A DNA stretch of 64,000 nucleotides, from contig OX467091.1 in the NCBI GenBank assembly GCA_950106755.1, forward strand, positions 8,325,538 through 8,389,537. The letters run 5' to 3'. The stretch comes from Climacium dendroides (lineage: Eukaryota > Streptophyta > Bryopsida > Hypnales > Climaciaceae). The position numbers and the translations under genes were made by a program. Below are positions 22,201 through 33,200 of the stretch, one piece after another (positions within the stretch are counted from its first letter, which is position 1; each line of letters opens with the position of its first letter). The notes under the pieces were generated by a model, which saw nothing but the letters and a program-made list of their open reading frames with translations, searched no databases and had not been told where the DNA came from.

Positions 22201-22616
22201 GTTTCCAGGCTTTTCAGGAGCTGCAAAGCGTGACGTGGGCGGACATAGAGCAGACGTTGGATGAGCAAGGGGTGATTGTGAACCACAGCTTCCACCAGTT
22301 CTTCGTTGTGCGAATGGAGATTGTTCTTCACCAGCTGGGAGAGGTTGGTGACACCACGACGCCGGGGTCTCTCATCTCAGCCTTCTTTGATGCCATCAAA
22401 GCTGTGTGGCTTTTGCATCACCTAGCATTCTCATTTCGGCCTGCTGCCACTATTCTCCGCGTTTCACAGGGTGCGAAATTTGAAGCAGAGTACATGGAGC
22501 AGGTTCAGGAATCGGACAGGGAGTCGCGCGCCAAGTCTGTGTTTCTGATGATCAATCCCGGGTTCCTCATTGACGATTGGGTGGTGAAGTGCCGAGTTTA
22601 CTGTAGCAGGAAGTGA
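19243..22616 (+). CDS. DUF641 protein (GIL1/IRK-interacting-protein family)
   Basis: I infer three coding exons: 19243-19476, 20511-21021 and 21448-22616, with GT-AG introns and consistent phases (0, then 1), giving about 637 residues. The start at 19243 has a good context (GCCATGG); ATGs at 19219 and 19231 are alternatives. Exon 1 encodes an Ala-rich N-terminus. Exon 2 is Ser/Thr-rich and probably disordered. Exon 3 has a coiled coil (DLEKLIKSLQSQLDQSEKL onward) and then the DUF641 core (LSRAICLHIREMG, YFESFLNQIMFENF) and the family's C-terminal HHLAFSF and ILRVSQGAKFEAEYME signatures. Relatives in Arabidopsis act in light-dependent gravitropism (GIL1) or bind the IRK receptor kinase (IRKI), so a cytoplasmic or membrane-associated adaptor role is inferred. 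No lesion is seen. Confidence 0.85.
19561..20510 (+). repeat. Degenerate tandem repeats inside intron 1 of the DUF641 gene
   Basis: The intron is built of about four or five diverged modules. One recurring block is GGATTACGCTATTTCTTCGACC (19562, 19787, 20147). Another is AGCATAGATGCTTAT...CCACTATGAAAACCTC (19606, 19828, 20033, 20196). The sequence AGCTACAGGGATCCGCCGTT that starts exon 2 at 20511 also occurs within the intron at about 20007 (one mismatch) and, shortened, at about 20353. At 20353 it is preceded by TTTCAG, so it looks like a second 3' splice site. Confidence 0.75.
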
Positions 22617-24310
22617 GGGTCTTGGATCGGTGTGCTATAGGAGTTCACATAATGAATTTGTGTTGATTGATAAGGAGAGTGATGTCCTGAATTGGCTTCT
22701 TAGACTATAGAATTGAAGGCCATTTTAGAGAGCCTTCCCATTTGTATCATGATAAGGGGGATATACATAACCTGTACATTGTGTTTCTGTAGATGCATAC
22801 AAGTACAAGCCTTCTCTTGCTGAATTTTCTGTCTCGTCTCTTTCTTTGTTGCAAGCACTGAGACTGGCATGCTTGCAAGTTCTTGCCACAATAGAGTGAT
22901 CCTAAATGTCATCCTTTGTTTCTTCACCTTGTGTTTTGATTTTCATGCCTTGAAAGTGTCAGTTTGAAAATTTTAATGAAATATTTTCTACACTTCTACT
23001 TGCACAGTTTTAATCTCAGACCTTCGATCAAATCATCATTGGACTTAAATTGAACGAACCTCTGAAGAAAGTTGGATGAGGATCATTTGTTTTTCACGAA
23101 GAAGAAACCCTATCTGACCATTAATTAGGCACTTTTGGCTCTCGCAACATTTCAACATTTCAGGGTTAAACGGCACGCTTCAGAGAGCCAAAATTTTAAC
23201 ATGGTCCATGACAAACTTCATTGTTCACTGTTAAAAAACAAAGAATGTACTTATTGGTCCTCTAATGGGAGCATTTTGATGACTATGTGGGGCAATGTCC
23301 TTCAAGGGTTAAACTTAATCCTAGGACTTTTCAAACATTAAGTGCGTGATAGATTGATACAGAGAATTCTTCTACGTAAGACAAAAGTGTAAATGTTCAA
23401 CCTTGGAATTTTTTGTGGAAAAGGGAGGCCTTGTACAAGAGTTTGACCTCAAATGAGTGCTCTTGGTTTTTTTAAGCAAATGATTCACACAATAGCCAAA
23501 AGGGTAATTTCTACAATGACCAATTTGTTCTTCTAGGATTAATCCTTTGCATGCACGAAGGGTCTTCTCTATTGGTGCCTTCAACTCATTTATTCTCGAT
23601 CATGTCTATTGCTTCCTTGTAGTAGGGATTTCTAAACTCCCAACTAATCCTTATCCAACATAAGTTGATGGCACTTTGTATGAAGGCAAGGATTTCTTGG
23701 TCTCCCCCATATAAGTTATAACTAAGGTGGACATACCCATTCCCATCTTTGCATCCACTTCTGTCTTCATACATATATCAATGGAGTACACTCTTAAAAA
23801 AATGTGCACCATTGTCATATAAGGGAAGAATTCTTAAAATAACATAAATGGATATATGTACCTTAAGTTATATCCTTCCCATTCCAAATCCTTGTGTCCT
23901 CACTCTAACTTTTAGGTATTGTCTTTAGTCTTCTTTCTTCAAACACTGTCATTGGAAAAAAAGAAAAATTCACAATTGTGAAGAATTTTTTTTCATACTA
24001 GGGTTTTCTTTTGAACAATGGATGGATGAATTTTTACATGATTTATTCTAACTACTTCTATATAATTTATTTTGCAGCAAGTTTGCATGGTTTTGAAGTT
24101 AATTTAGCAACATTGCAATTTGCAATTAGTTTTCTCATTACTACTTTAATTATGTACTTATATATAGTACATCAAAATACATTTAGTGAATCTTGAAAAT
24201 GGAAACTTCTAGGATCTCTTTTTGGACTCAATAATCACAATTTTCTAAAATGAAAAGGTTCACTTGGATTAACCCCTCATGAATCAAACATTCAAATTTC
24301 AAACTACCAA

Positions 24311-24425
24311 CACTAGTGGGAGCCCATGTTTAAGTTGATGGATTTTGTTCCACATCCAATGTAACAACCTTGTTTTTATGTCAACAATGACAACCAATGT
24401 AACATGAACATGTTACATTAGATGT
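24311..24425. mobile_element. Solo arm of a CACTA-type MITE
   Basis: It starts CACTAGTGGGAGCCCATG and continues about 110 bp, nearly identical to the left arm of the complete element at 42339-42583. The right arm is missing, so this is a fragment. Confidence 0.65.
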
Positions 24426-24613
24426 TTATACAATGTTTCTATAGTGTACAAAGTAGTAGTATGAAGTATGATGTAGATTTGGTTTCACAATGGGATAGTA
24501 TATTGAAGTATAAGTTTTGATTTATGTCAATGCAGAATTATTGGATTGTATAATATGGTGATCAATAGTTGTGAGCATTGTACATGTGTAGTGTAGATGG
24601 TTGGATGAACCTT

Positions 24614-24783
24614 CACTACAAGGGAGCAATGTCAATTCGGACATTTTTTGTCAACTTTTTGTCAATTTGGACATTATTTTGACAGAATTATGTCAATTTG
24701 GACATTTTTTTGACAGAACTAGGTCAATTTGGAGATTTTGGTCAATTAGGACGTGTCAATTTGGACACTGTTTTCTTGTAGTG
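24614..24783. mobile_element. CACTA-type MITE with CTT target duplication
   Basis: It begins CACTACAAG and ends CTTGTAGTG (perfect 9-bp inverted ends), 170 bp, flanked by CTT on both sides (24611-24613 and 24784-24786). The 3-bp duplication and CACTA/TAGTG termini identify a CACTA (En/Spm) derivative. The interior is made of repeats of TCAATTTGGACATTTT. It has no coding capacity. Confidence 0.85.
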
Positions 24784-25448
24784 CTTGTTGTTTGTAGTGA
24801 TTCTTTGTTGATTGAATAAGTTTATTTAAAAGAGCAAGATTAGAATTGATGTATACAAGCATTGAATATATTCACTGCTTTTTTACATATTGTTGACAAC
24901 ATACCCTCAATGCAACATAGTTGGTGAAGGTAGGGGGAGCTTTAAGATGTGGAATAATATAATATTGTAATGATATTAGTATGAGAATTACGCAATGTTA
25001 GTATTGTTGTACAAAAGATTATTGCACAAGAAAAGAATATCATAATCTGTATATCTTTTTTTTTAAAATTCATTTTTGCATATTTTTGGTGTATTGCCAA
25101 TGGACTTGTTTGAGTGCAAATTTTTTGAATTATGTGTTCCAAATGAATAAATTATATTCATCAGAGTATTTTTCACCTAATGACTTTTTATTTGTAACAA
25201 ATGCAACAATTCAATATTCATCTTGTCAAAGTTTGCAATAAATTTACAAAATTCTAATGTGGAGAATGATTGAGACATTGTAGAAACTTTGATCCAATTA
25301 AGGATCTATCCACAAAAGCATAATATTCAAAAGGAGAAAATGAAGAAGGGATTTCATATAACAATATTCTCATATGTATTTCAAATTAGACACTTACACA
25401 TTTTATTACTTTACATCCTTCATGTGTACACTTTGAAAAAGACATGGT

Positions 25449-26849
25449 TCAATGTTGGGGTGAAAAATGTGGTTTCATCCCATTTGAGCCAATGATAGCT
25501 ACATATGTTTGCACCAAAGTAGCCATAGTAACAACAGTAGCTGCAAGATATGATAATGGAATCCATGGTCTTGAACAAAATTGCTTCTTGAACTCAAACC
25601 CGTATTTGTTTCTTTTTTGTTTTGTATAGTTGTTCATATCAGTCATCATGTTGAAAAAATTGTCGGTGACGAGAGGCTTCGGAATATTGTAATTGAGGCA
25701 TTTCCACATGTCCACCACAATGTCATGTGAGCCAACTTCTACTGTTAAAACACCCCGTTTCTCTAAAAGAATGACATCTTCTCGAGTCCTTATCAAACCT
25801 CCCATAAAGTATGCATAACATGCGGCAGCATATTGACGGCGTCCGTTAGGTCTTGTCAACGATTCGTGTACAATAAGGTTACGAAGAAATGCATTAGTTT
25901 CATCGTATACTTGAAGAAAAGGCACTGATAAACAACCTTTTTCAAATGAAATGTCTTCAAAACATGTGAACTCCCTACCCTTTATCGTCACCCCATGTGC
26001 CTCCAAATCAATAGCTGAGCGTCTTGGAGGACAAGATTTAATATGAGTTGTTTCCAAGCTTTCTGACCCACATAACATGCGATAGATGCTATCAAGAATG
26101 TGGACACCATGATAAGAATCAGCATATTGTAATCGATTGTTCATCTAAGTTTTCTTGGATTTCTTAATTAGTTTAGTTGCAATATTACGAGTATCAAGAA
26201 CAAAATAGCTCCTCGTATATTTACCAATATTCTTTACTTGCCAATCTTTGCTTGTCCATTTTTGCATATCACCTATGTCGTCTTTGCATTCTGTCACTAA
26301 TATGTTGACCACTCGCTCCAACAACTCCATGGGAATTTGATTTTCCACCAACCAAAAAGCCTCCCACATTGAATTAGAATAAATGTGTCGGATAGGATTG
26401 ATCATCACTTTCTGCAATATTGGGGACAATCCTTTAAATCCTCCACCATAAAGCTGCAAAAGTACAACCAAGAAAAGGGCATCCAAAGCCAAACGACACC
26501 TGATCTCCTCAATCGTGTAGGAATTTGCATGAAGACTGTGACGGTATATTGCTTCTCAATATTCCTTCGGCTCAAGGACCACCCGATTGCAAAAGCTATC
26601 CCATCGGTCTCCTATGAGTTGTAATGGTCTTGGGACTTCAACTTTCAATCCTTCAATGTCATTGGAATGAAGACTTTGAGGGCAATGGTGCAAACCAAAT
26701 TGCCAATGTACAGGTTGATATTGGTCAGTGTTGGTCCTCATTTGAGAGGGTACCTTCCATATCAAAAGTTGTAAAGGAGTATCCTTAGCTCCATCCTTTT
26801 TGAGGGCAGCATGTACTTGAACAATCCAACTGCTATTTTCACTTCCCAT
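25449..26849 (-). pseudogene. DUF247 (UPF0481) protein gene, copy 1, broken
   Basis: A single-exon frame of about 1.4 kb encodes a DUF247 protein of roughly 465 residues if two in-frame stops are ignored: TGA at 26556 (where copy 2 has Trp in EPKEYW) and TAG at 26145. The first ATG at 26849 opens with MGSENSSWIVQ. Family marks are the ALDALFLVV segment, a central FEDISFEKGCLSVPFLQVYDE region, and a C-terminal hydrophobic segment (IPLSYLAATVVTMATLV) that anchors DUF247 proteins in the membrane. DUF247 is plant-specific; some grass members act in self-incompatibility, but most are uncharacterised. The twin lies at 44648-46045. Confidence 0.85.
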
Positions 26850-28400
26850 TATTTTTGAATTTGCTCCAACCTCGAAAATCCTAGATATGTCAACAAAGAG
26901 ACCATTGAGCAAGATCAATTAGAAATTAAATCCTTGTAGTGGCATTAATAAGCCTCTGCAATTAATTATCTTTTTACTTCAACTTCTTGGCTCCAAAAAG
27001 TTCTACTAGAGTGGATGAATATAATTATGGTGCCTAATAGTGTGGCTTTTGTTGGACACTAGAAGGTGATGTCATTCAAAAAGCCATGCAATTTGTAACA
27101 ACAAAAGGTTTACCATTTGGATGAAGAGTTTGTAGACAATATTTGTTAAAAATTTGCAAGTTCACCTAGAATTCGTTGAATCTTCAACTCAAGAACCATG
27201 TTCAATGGACATTTAAGGTTATTTCCAAATATTGATACTGTTGGAGAGTATGAAATACATTAGATCATTGTAAGTTAGTGTCAATTTTCGTTAATTGGCA
27301 TCAATCCATTGAAATGATGTCATAGACTCTTAAGTAAAGAAAGAATTAAAATATTAAATGTAATGATTTAGTTATGGAACCAAGAAAGGATGGAGATGGA
27401 AGTCCTAGTTAGAGCATCCCCACCAATGGCTTCCCTATCTCTATATGGATAAATTTCATTCAAATATGGAAGAACCCCTCACTAGTAGAAAATAGCATTT
27501 CAGCCAACAGAATTCAGCTGATGTTTTTTGAAAACTACGTTCCTATGAATGCAGTTTTTCCGAAACTGCGTTACAGTCAATGCAGTTTCAGAAAAATTGC
27601 ATTCGCAGGAATGCAGTTTTAAAAAAACATCGGCTAATTTTTGTTGGCAGAAATGTTGTTTTCTACTAGTGCTTGCCACCAACATTCCCTATCCCTAAAA
27701 ATTTAGGGAGGGGGGTCCAAATTCTCCATATGGGATGATCAACAAGAAACTCAAATGGAGTAACTCCTAAACCTTTTTATACCCTTTCAACATGAATTGT
27801 GCTTTACTAATTTGTAGGAGTACTAAGCATTTGGCTTTATTACTCTTTCTATAGTTTCATTTTAACTTCTTCCTAACTCTATTTAGCAATAAGTTAAAAA
27901 TTTAGGGAAGAACTAGAGGGGCCTTGTCTTTTCTATCCCCATCTTTGCCCCCTTTCATCCCAATGGAGATAGGAATAGGGAAGCCACTAATAGGGATGCT
28001 CTTAATCTTGCAAACTAGTGAGGATGACTAAATGCAATTTGCATATAAATTAGCATACCTTTTAATACATACAATAAGCTTATATAAGCATTTACAAGTA
28101 CAAAATACTACCTTTATAATGAAATTGTCGCTAAATGACAAAACACAATGTCCATTAGCCAACTTGGTAGCATAGAACTATCTAGGTTGTTCAAACTCAA
28201 TTCCAAATTTTAGGGCAACCAAGAATATACAAAAATGTACTTCTAAAAATGAGATTAAAACTTCAATTTTGTTAAAAGTTCTAGATATTCTATTTGTTTG
28301 TCACTTTCAAGTCACTTGTTATGAAATATAAATCCATACCAATCCTAGATGTTAGACCTTTATATACATTTATGTTGTAATATTGTGATGGAATCGTGCC
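26850..28400. other. AT-rich flank of DUF247 copy 1
   Basis: No gene is seen. ATTA at 26918-26921 marks the empty site that corresponds to a MITE insertion in copy A2 (46118-46364). One CACTA-type MITE lies at 27480-27671. The end around 28030-28190 aligns with 48060-48220. Confidence 0.55.
27480..27671. mobile_element. CACTA-type MITE
   Basis: It begins CACTAGTAGAAAA and ends TTTTCTACTAGTG (13-bp inverted ends), 192 bp. The flanking trinucleotides are CCT and CTT, a target duplication with one change. The interior has the inverted motifs GAAAACTACGTTCCTATGAATGC... around AATGCAGTTT. This insertion is absent from the matching place in copy A2. Confidence 0.8.
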
Positions 28401-28851
28401 ATTTTAACAAATTGACATTCAAAGTGTGTGTTAGTTCTGAAGACCATTTTGTACCACAGCATGTGAAGAGCATATTCTTCCACCATTTTTCCATTCATTT
28501 TCTAAGATTGATATAGATTTCAGACCACATGGTATAAAGTCTAGAAATCGTTTACATTTCAAACTGCATGGTCTAAAGTCTAGAAACGATTTACATTATG
28601 GACCACATGGTCTAAACCTAAAAGTGTCAAGTTTATGGAATATTGCCATTTTAACGAAACATGCGTTGAGGGTTCGTAAATTGCTGCATTCATTGTCAAT
28701 GTCGACAGCATACACAACATCTCTAGCCTGGATCCTGACTGTACGAAATCACTCAAGCCTTCCATTTATATACATGATCCAATTACCGATCTTGGTAGGG
28801 TCAGGTTGTCAATGAGCATTTGAGCTAGCCAACCAGCCACTAACAATTGCC

Positions 28852-28959
28852 AATGTGGTGCCGACATATACTTGACAACTTCAATACTTCATGTCTCTCT
28901 TTGCACAGAAAGAGAGACATGAAGTATTGAAGTTGTCAAGTATATGTTGGCACCACATT
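28852..28959. repeat. Near-perfect 51-bp hairpin
   Basis: Arms 28852-28902 and 28909-28959 are reverse complements with only one or two mismatches, around a 6-nt loop (GCACAG). Copies B2 and B3 contain only the right-arm sequence (near 36410 and 48690), so the left arm arose by a local inverted duplication in B1. No flanking target duplication is evident. A transcript would fold into a miRNA-like stem. Confidence 0.85.
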
Positions 28960-29201
28960 AAGTTAACATTACTGCAGTACACCTCCGCAGGCAGCCTCCT
29001 CAAAACCCAAATTCAATGTTACGCACAACTGACACGAAGTGTGGCACTCGTGGATCTATGCACCGACATCATGCTACAAAGGTGAAATCAAGCGCACGTA
29101 TTCTGATGAGGATGACCTCCAACAATTAACTAAACTATGAAATCATGAACTATGTTAATTTAATCATGAACTAGGTAACGAAGTAATGTTAACGAAGTAA
29201 T

Positions 29202-29512
29202 GGGGAATTTCGTTAAAATGGCGGCATTGCATGTGCCATTTTCAGACCGCCCGCTCTGAGTTGTAAAAGTGACATCTAGGATGGATATAGTTTTCAAAAA
29301 AAATCGTGGACTTTTATAGATTTAAAAAAAATCTATGACTAATATAGATTTCATACTGCACAATATGAATTGTAAAAGTGACATCTAGCACCGGTGTAGA
29401 TTTCATAAATTTAAGAATGATATAGTTTTGAGACATCTAGGACCTTGTACACTTCAGGCCGCCTGCTCTGAATTGTAAAAACTACCAAAGTAGCGGAATT
29501 TCGCCATTTTTA
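29202..29512. mobile_element. MITE of the GGGGAATTTCGTTAAAATGG family
   Basis: The left end reads GGGGAATTTCGTTAAAATGG; the right end (GCGGAATTTCGCCATTTT) is degenerate. Inside are the family's repeated motifs (TGACATCTAGGA, AGACCGCCCGCTCTGA). Its interior matches the element at 50230-50546 in inverted orientation. Confidence 0.65.
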
Positions 29513-30299
29513 AGTTTTAACCAAATTGCCCACAGTGGTTCATGATCCAACAATGAACGTTAACTGGTTCATGATCCAATAAGCTAACAATTTCGTTGAA
29601 TCAGTGAAATTTCAATTCGCAAGTTCTGAAACTAAAATCCATAACCGTCCTAGATTACGATAATTATTTATGAGTCACATCTTGTGTGAGTGCCAAGAAT
29701 CATGAGAATTTAAACGAAATTGACGATTGGCGATTCACGCCGGTGTGATCGAATCCAGTTGAATCGAACAAGTCATGCAAGTTTCAAACACGCATGGTAC
29801 TTACCTCACAATGATATATTTCTCGGGAGATTCGATGGAGTCTACGCCACCAGCGATCCAGTGGCAAGCCGAATCAACTCCCACCGCCTCGAATCAACTC
29901 CTAGCGCTCCCGGAAGCTGCTGAACTCTCATCCAAGTGACGTTGAAGGTGCGCCTTGTGCAATCGTCTGACCTCTACCCCGACCAAAATAGTTCTCAAGT
30001 CGCCAGCCTTGCCAATCTAATCGATCTCCAAGGTAACCTCGGGCTCCCCTGCACTACACCTCCCACGAAAGACAAACGGGTCCAAATCCAGATCATGGAG
30101 CTCTCTCGATCGAAGATAGAATTGAACGAACGACGGTGGGAGTCGCATTATTTGTACTGCGATCGATCGACCGACGAGAACACTGGTGGGATGAAAACCT
30201 GTGGCCGATTAAGTCTTCTCGAAATCAGGACATGTCTGGCTGTACTGCTCGCGATGACGCTCCTAGAAAGTAATGCATTGATCGGATGAGAAGTGGCTG

Positions 30300-33200
30300 T
30301 ACTAGTCGAGTAGACGTGTCTGCCCCTTTTCTTTTTACTCTTTCAGAAAGACACCGGTGGATACGAAAAAACATCGTGAAACTGGATTTTTAAAACACGA
30401 AAAAAAATGAAACCAGTGAAAGATTCTTTTAAATTTATAGCTGGAGTAAAAAATAGAGGAAAAAACGGACTCCGCCCTAGAAAAACTGGTTCATGATGGG
30501 ATTGGAGGAAAATAGGTGGTAAAACTCCAAAAGTATACCGCACATTGGTCTCTGTGTACGAAATCCACGAATCTGTCAAGTTGACATAAATAGGTCAAAA
30601 AAGTTGTTGCCCATATAAATCTAAACAAAAACACAAATAAGTACCAACAAGCAAGAACGCAAGAATGAACAAGTATTCATTTGAAGAAAAGTATATACAT
30701 AAAGCAAGGAGAAAAAAGATGAATAATTCTCCTCTATTATTGGTCTAAAGAATTCTTATCTAATCCTTAGTTGACTCTCACACCGTGATGAGCTGGATGA
30801 GTTGAAGAACGCATTAATAAATATTATATTTCTTAACAAAAATAAATGGTAAGCTGCCTGAGAATTGCACAGTTCCAATATTAAATTGGGATATACTCCT
30901 GATTCAAAGTCTTAAGTTCCCGCTTTGTAAGTCGCCGCCCCATGCAGGAAGGGCCCAGGGTGAACTGAATTGACCTCCTCATTGCCCTGCGGTTTAACTT
31001 ACCTCACGGAATAAACTGGAATTTTTTAATTTGCAACACATGATAAGATTTATAAGTAAAAAAGAGAATATAAAATAGTTGAAAAACTTATGAGACATGT
31101 ATGAATGTGCAAGTTGCCAGTTCAGTACTCAGAGTTTCTGGGTGAGAATAATACATACTAATTGGTGATTTTTGCTTCACGTGTGGAAAGTATTTCGTCA
31201 TTAATTCGCAACTTTTCAGCTAAAGCTTACTCGGGTGCTGGATACCTGGCTCGATGCTATGCCACAACAAGAATAGATTGATAAATGGAGGGGTATGGCT
31301 ACGTACCGATAGAACTCGTCGATACTGAGATAGCGAGCTAGCAGCCAGATTGCAGCCATGATGTCTGGTCGATTTTCATGAGCTATTTATACATGGAAAT
31401 AAATTAACTTAATTTACACAACTTTGAATCGGATACAACTAATAAATCCGTGCAGACTGGAGCAGACACTTTGCTGCACATGCAACACAGTCGAGCTCCA
31501 CTGTAGCTTCACCGTACCGGCCATACCGCCGAGCTTGACCTCACGGAGCCTGGTCTGGATGCTCAATCAGATGCTGCTCGGGTTCAATCTCAGGCCAAAA
31601 TGGCCTGCCAAGCTTGCAAAACGTACTGTTGGACAGAACGCGAGAACATGTCACATAGCCAGCCTTGCAAACCCTCTAAGATAGACAAGCCTATTACTAC
31701 CCTAATTTGCAATCTGACTATCTTGGGCCAATTCCAAGAGAGGCGCATATTTTCCAGAGGTGTGTGTGCTTGTTTTACGATTCAAACCCAAGTGGAATTA
31801 TAACTTTTCAATTAAAATTGTGATTTCTGTGAATTTTTGAAGTGTTCAATCCTGAAATTACAAAATTGCCCATATAGTGAAGTCATAAACGTCCTATCAA
31901 CAACCCATAACTACCTTTTTATGTATCTATTAGCACCTAATTATTCACCAATCATGTATTGACATATTACCTTTAACCCCTAAAGGCTTATGGTCATTTT
32001 TTTTGTCAAAAGCCATTGAAAATTGCCATTTTTGTTGCAATTGTTCCAAAAAATACAAAAAGTATTTTTTTTGAATCTAACTATAGGATTTTGTACTTTA
32101 CTTGTTTGAGATCATGTGGTAAAATTTTCATCAAGTTTTACTATACGAATTGGAATATATGAGCATTCAAAGTTGGAAAAAAAATATTTTTGAACGTTGC
32201 CCTACGACCACCATTTATAAAAAAAATTTGCACTAAAGACTTTCAATTTAAATATCTAACATAATGAGAATAATGCTATACATATATCTACTAAATTCAA
32301 AAAAAATTGTAATGACACACCTAATGAATTGACAATGCACTAGCCTTTTTTGCAAACATGTTTTCTACCTTATAATTTCAATACTCAAAAATCTCAATGG
32401 TAGATTTAAAACATTTATTTATCTATGACATACTCCAATTTTTTTTTTAAACAACATAACTCTAATTTATAGTGAAATTAGAAGGCTTTGGTAACCTCTC
32501 AAGAGCCACAACCTTGTGGGCGATGGAAATAAAAGGGATGTTGTTTGTTTCCATTTATTCCCAATATGTTCCCATGATGGGGAATGTTGATCACTACATC
32601 ATCCACCCAAATTATTTTCCATTCATTGCAATCTCATCCATCCAAACCATGGGACACCACAAACAATCAATATAAAAACATAGGAACTAGCATGTTGGGC
32701 AATGTGCAAAAATTGTCAGAGAACTTATAGGCGTAATTTACTTTTGGCCTTGCATTCTACGAGAATTGTGTTGTAGTGTGAGCATGTCACTTTTACCCGT
32801 TGCTCCCACACTATAAACTTTGCTGCTAGCTCAGGGGAGGATTGCAACAAGGCACTATTGCAGTGCCCAAATAAAGTCACAATTTCTAAGATTTTGGCTA
32901 AAATTTCTAAAAGATTTGCTTCAAGTACACATGAGAATTGTTGAAATTGGCTAGGAGCATGCAAAATTTGAAAATTTATAATTGATCTTTGACAAACTAA
33001 GGAAGTTGGTGTTGGCCATTGCTTCCATTTCAACGGATTTCAACTCAATTTTACAAAATTTGTTCTTGATTGGTTGTGCACATGCCAATTGTAGTTGAGT
33101 GTTGGTATTGCAACTAGTTTGGTACAAAACTTTGTAGTGTAGGCATGGATTATCAAGGATTTGATTTAAGATTTTAGTGTTGATTGAATTCAAATTTCTA

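Larger units (their letters stand above)
22617..25448. other. 3' flank of the DUF641 gene and duplicated AT-rich DNA
   Basis: No gene is seen. It includes the 3' UTR of the DUF641 gene, the left part of segmental copy A1, one complete CACTA-type MITE (24614-24783) and a half copy of another (24311-24425). Open frames of 60-72 codons here lack recognisable similarity. Confidence 0.55.
22710..28400. repeat. Segmental duplication copy A1
   Basis: Sequence from about 22710, just past the DUF641 stop codon, to 28400 is a diverged direct copy of about 42765-48420. Matching landmarks in the same order are the TTGTTGCAAGCACTGAGACTG block (22845/42890), the CTACACTTCTACTTGCA block (22990/43029), the DUF247 gene (25449-26849/44648-46045), and the AATAAGCTTATATAAGCATTTA block (28072/48108). 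Each copy has its own later insertions. Confidence 0.8.
28400..30300. repeat. Triplicated segment, copy B1
   Basis: This shares collinear blocks with 36190-37480 and 48420-49660, for example GTCAATGTCGACAGCA (28697/36260/48532), CATCATGCTACAAAGG (29068/36577/48832) and AATCTAATCGATCTCCA near 30014 and 37130 (CGAATCGATCTCCA in the third copy). The rightmost part is GC-rich and gene-like, but no copy has a long intact frame. B1 also carries two extra insertions: about 28460-28660, and the MITE at 29202-29512. Confidence 0.75.

Noticed and set aside
32725..33033. 102-codon minus-strand frame
   Set aside because: It has no recognisable domain, no neighbours, and a composition like the surrounding AT-rich DNA.
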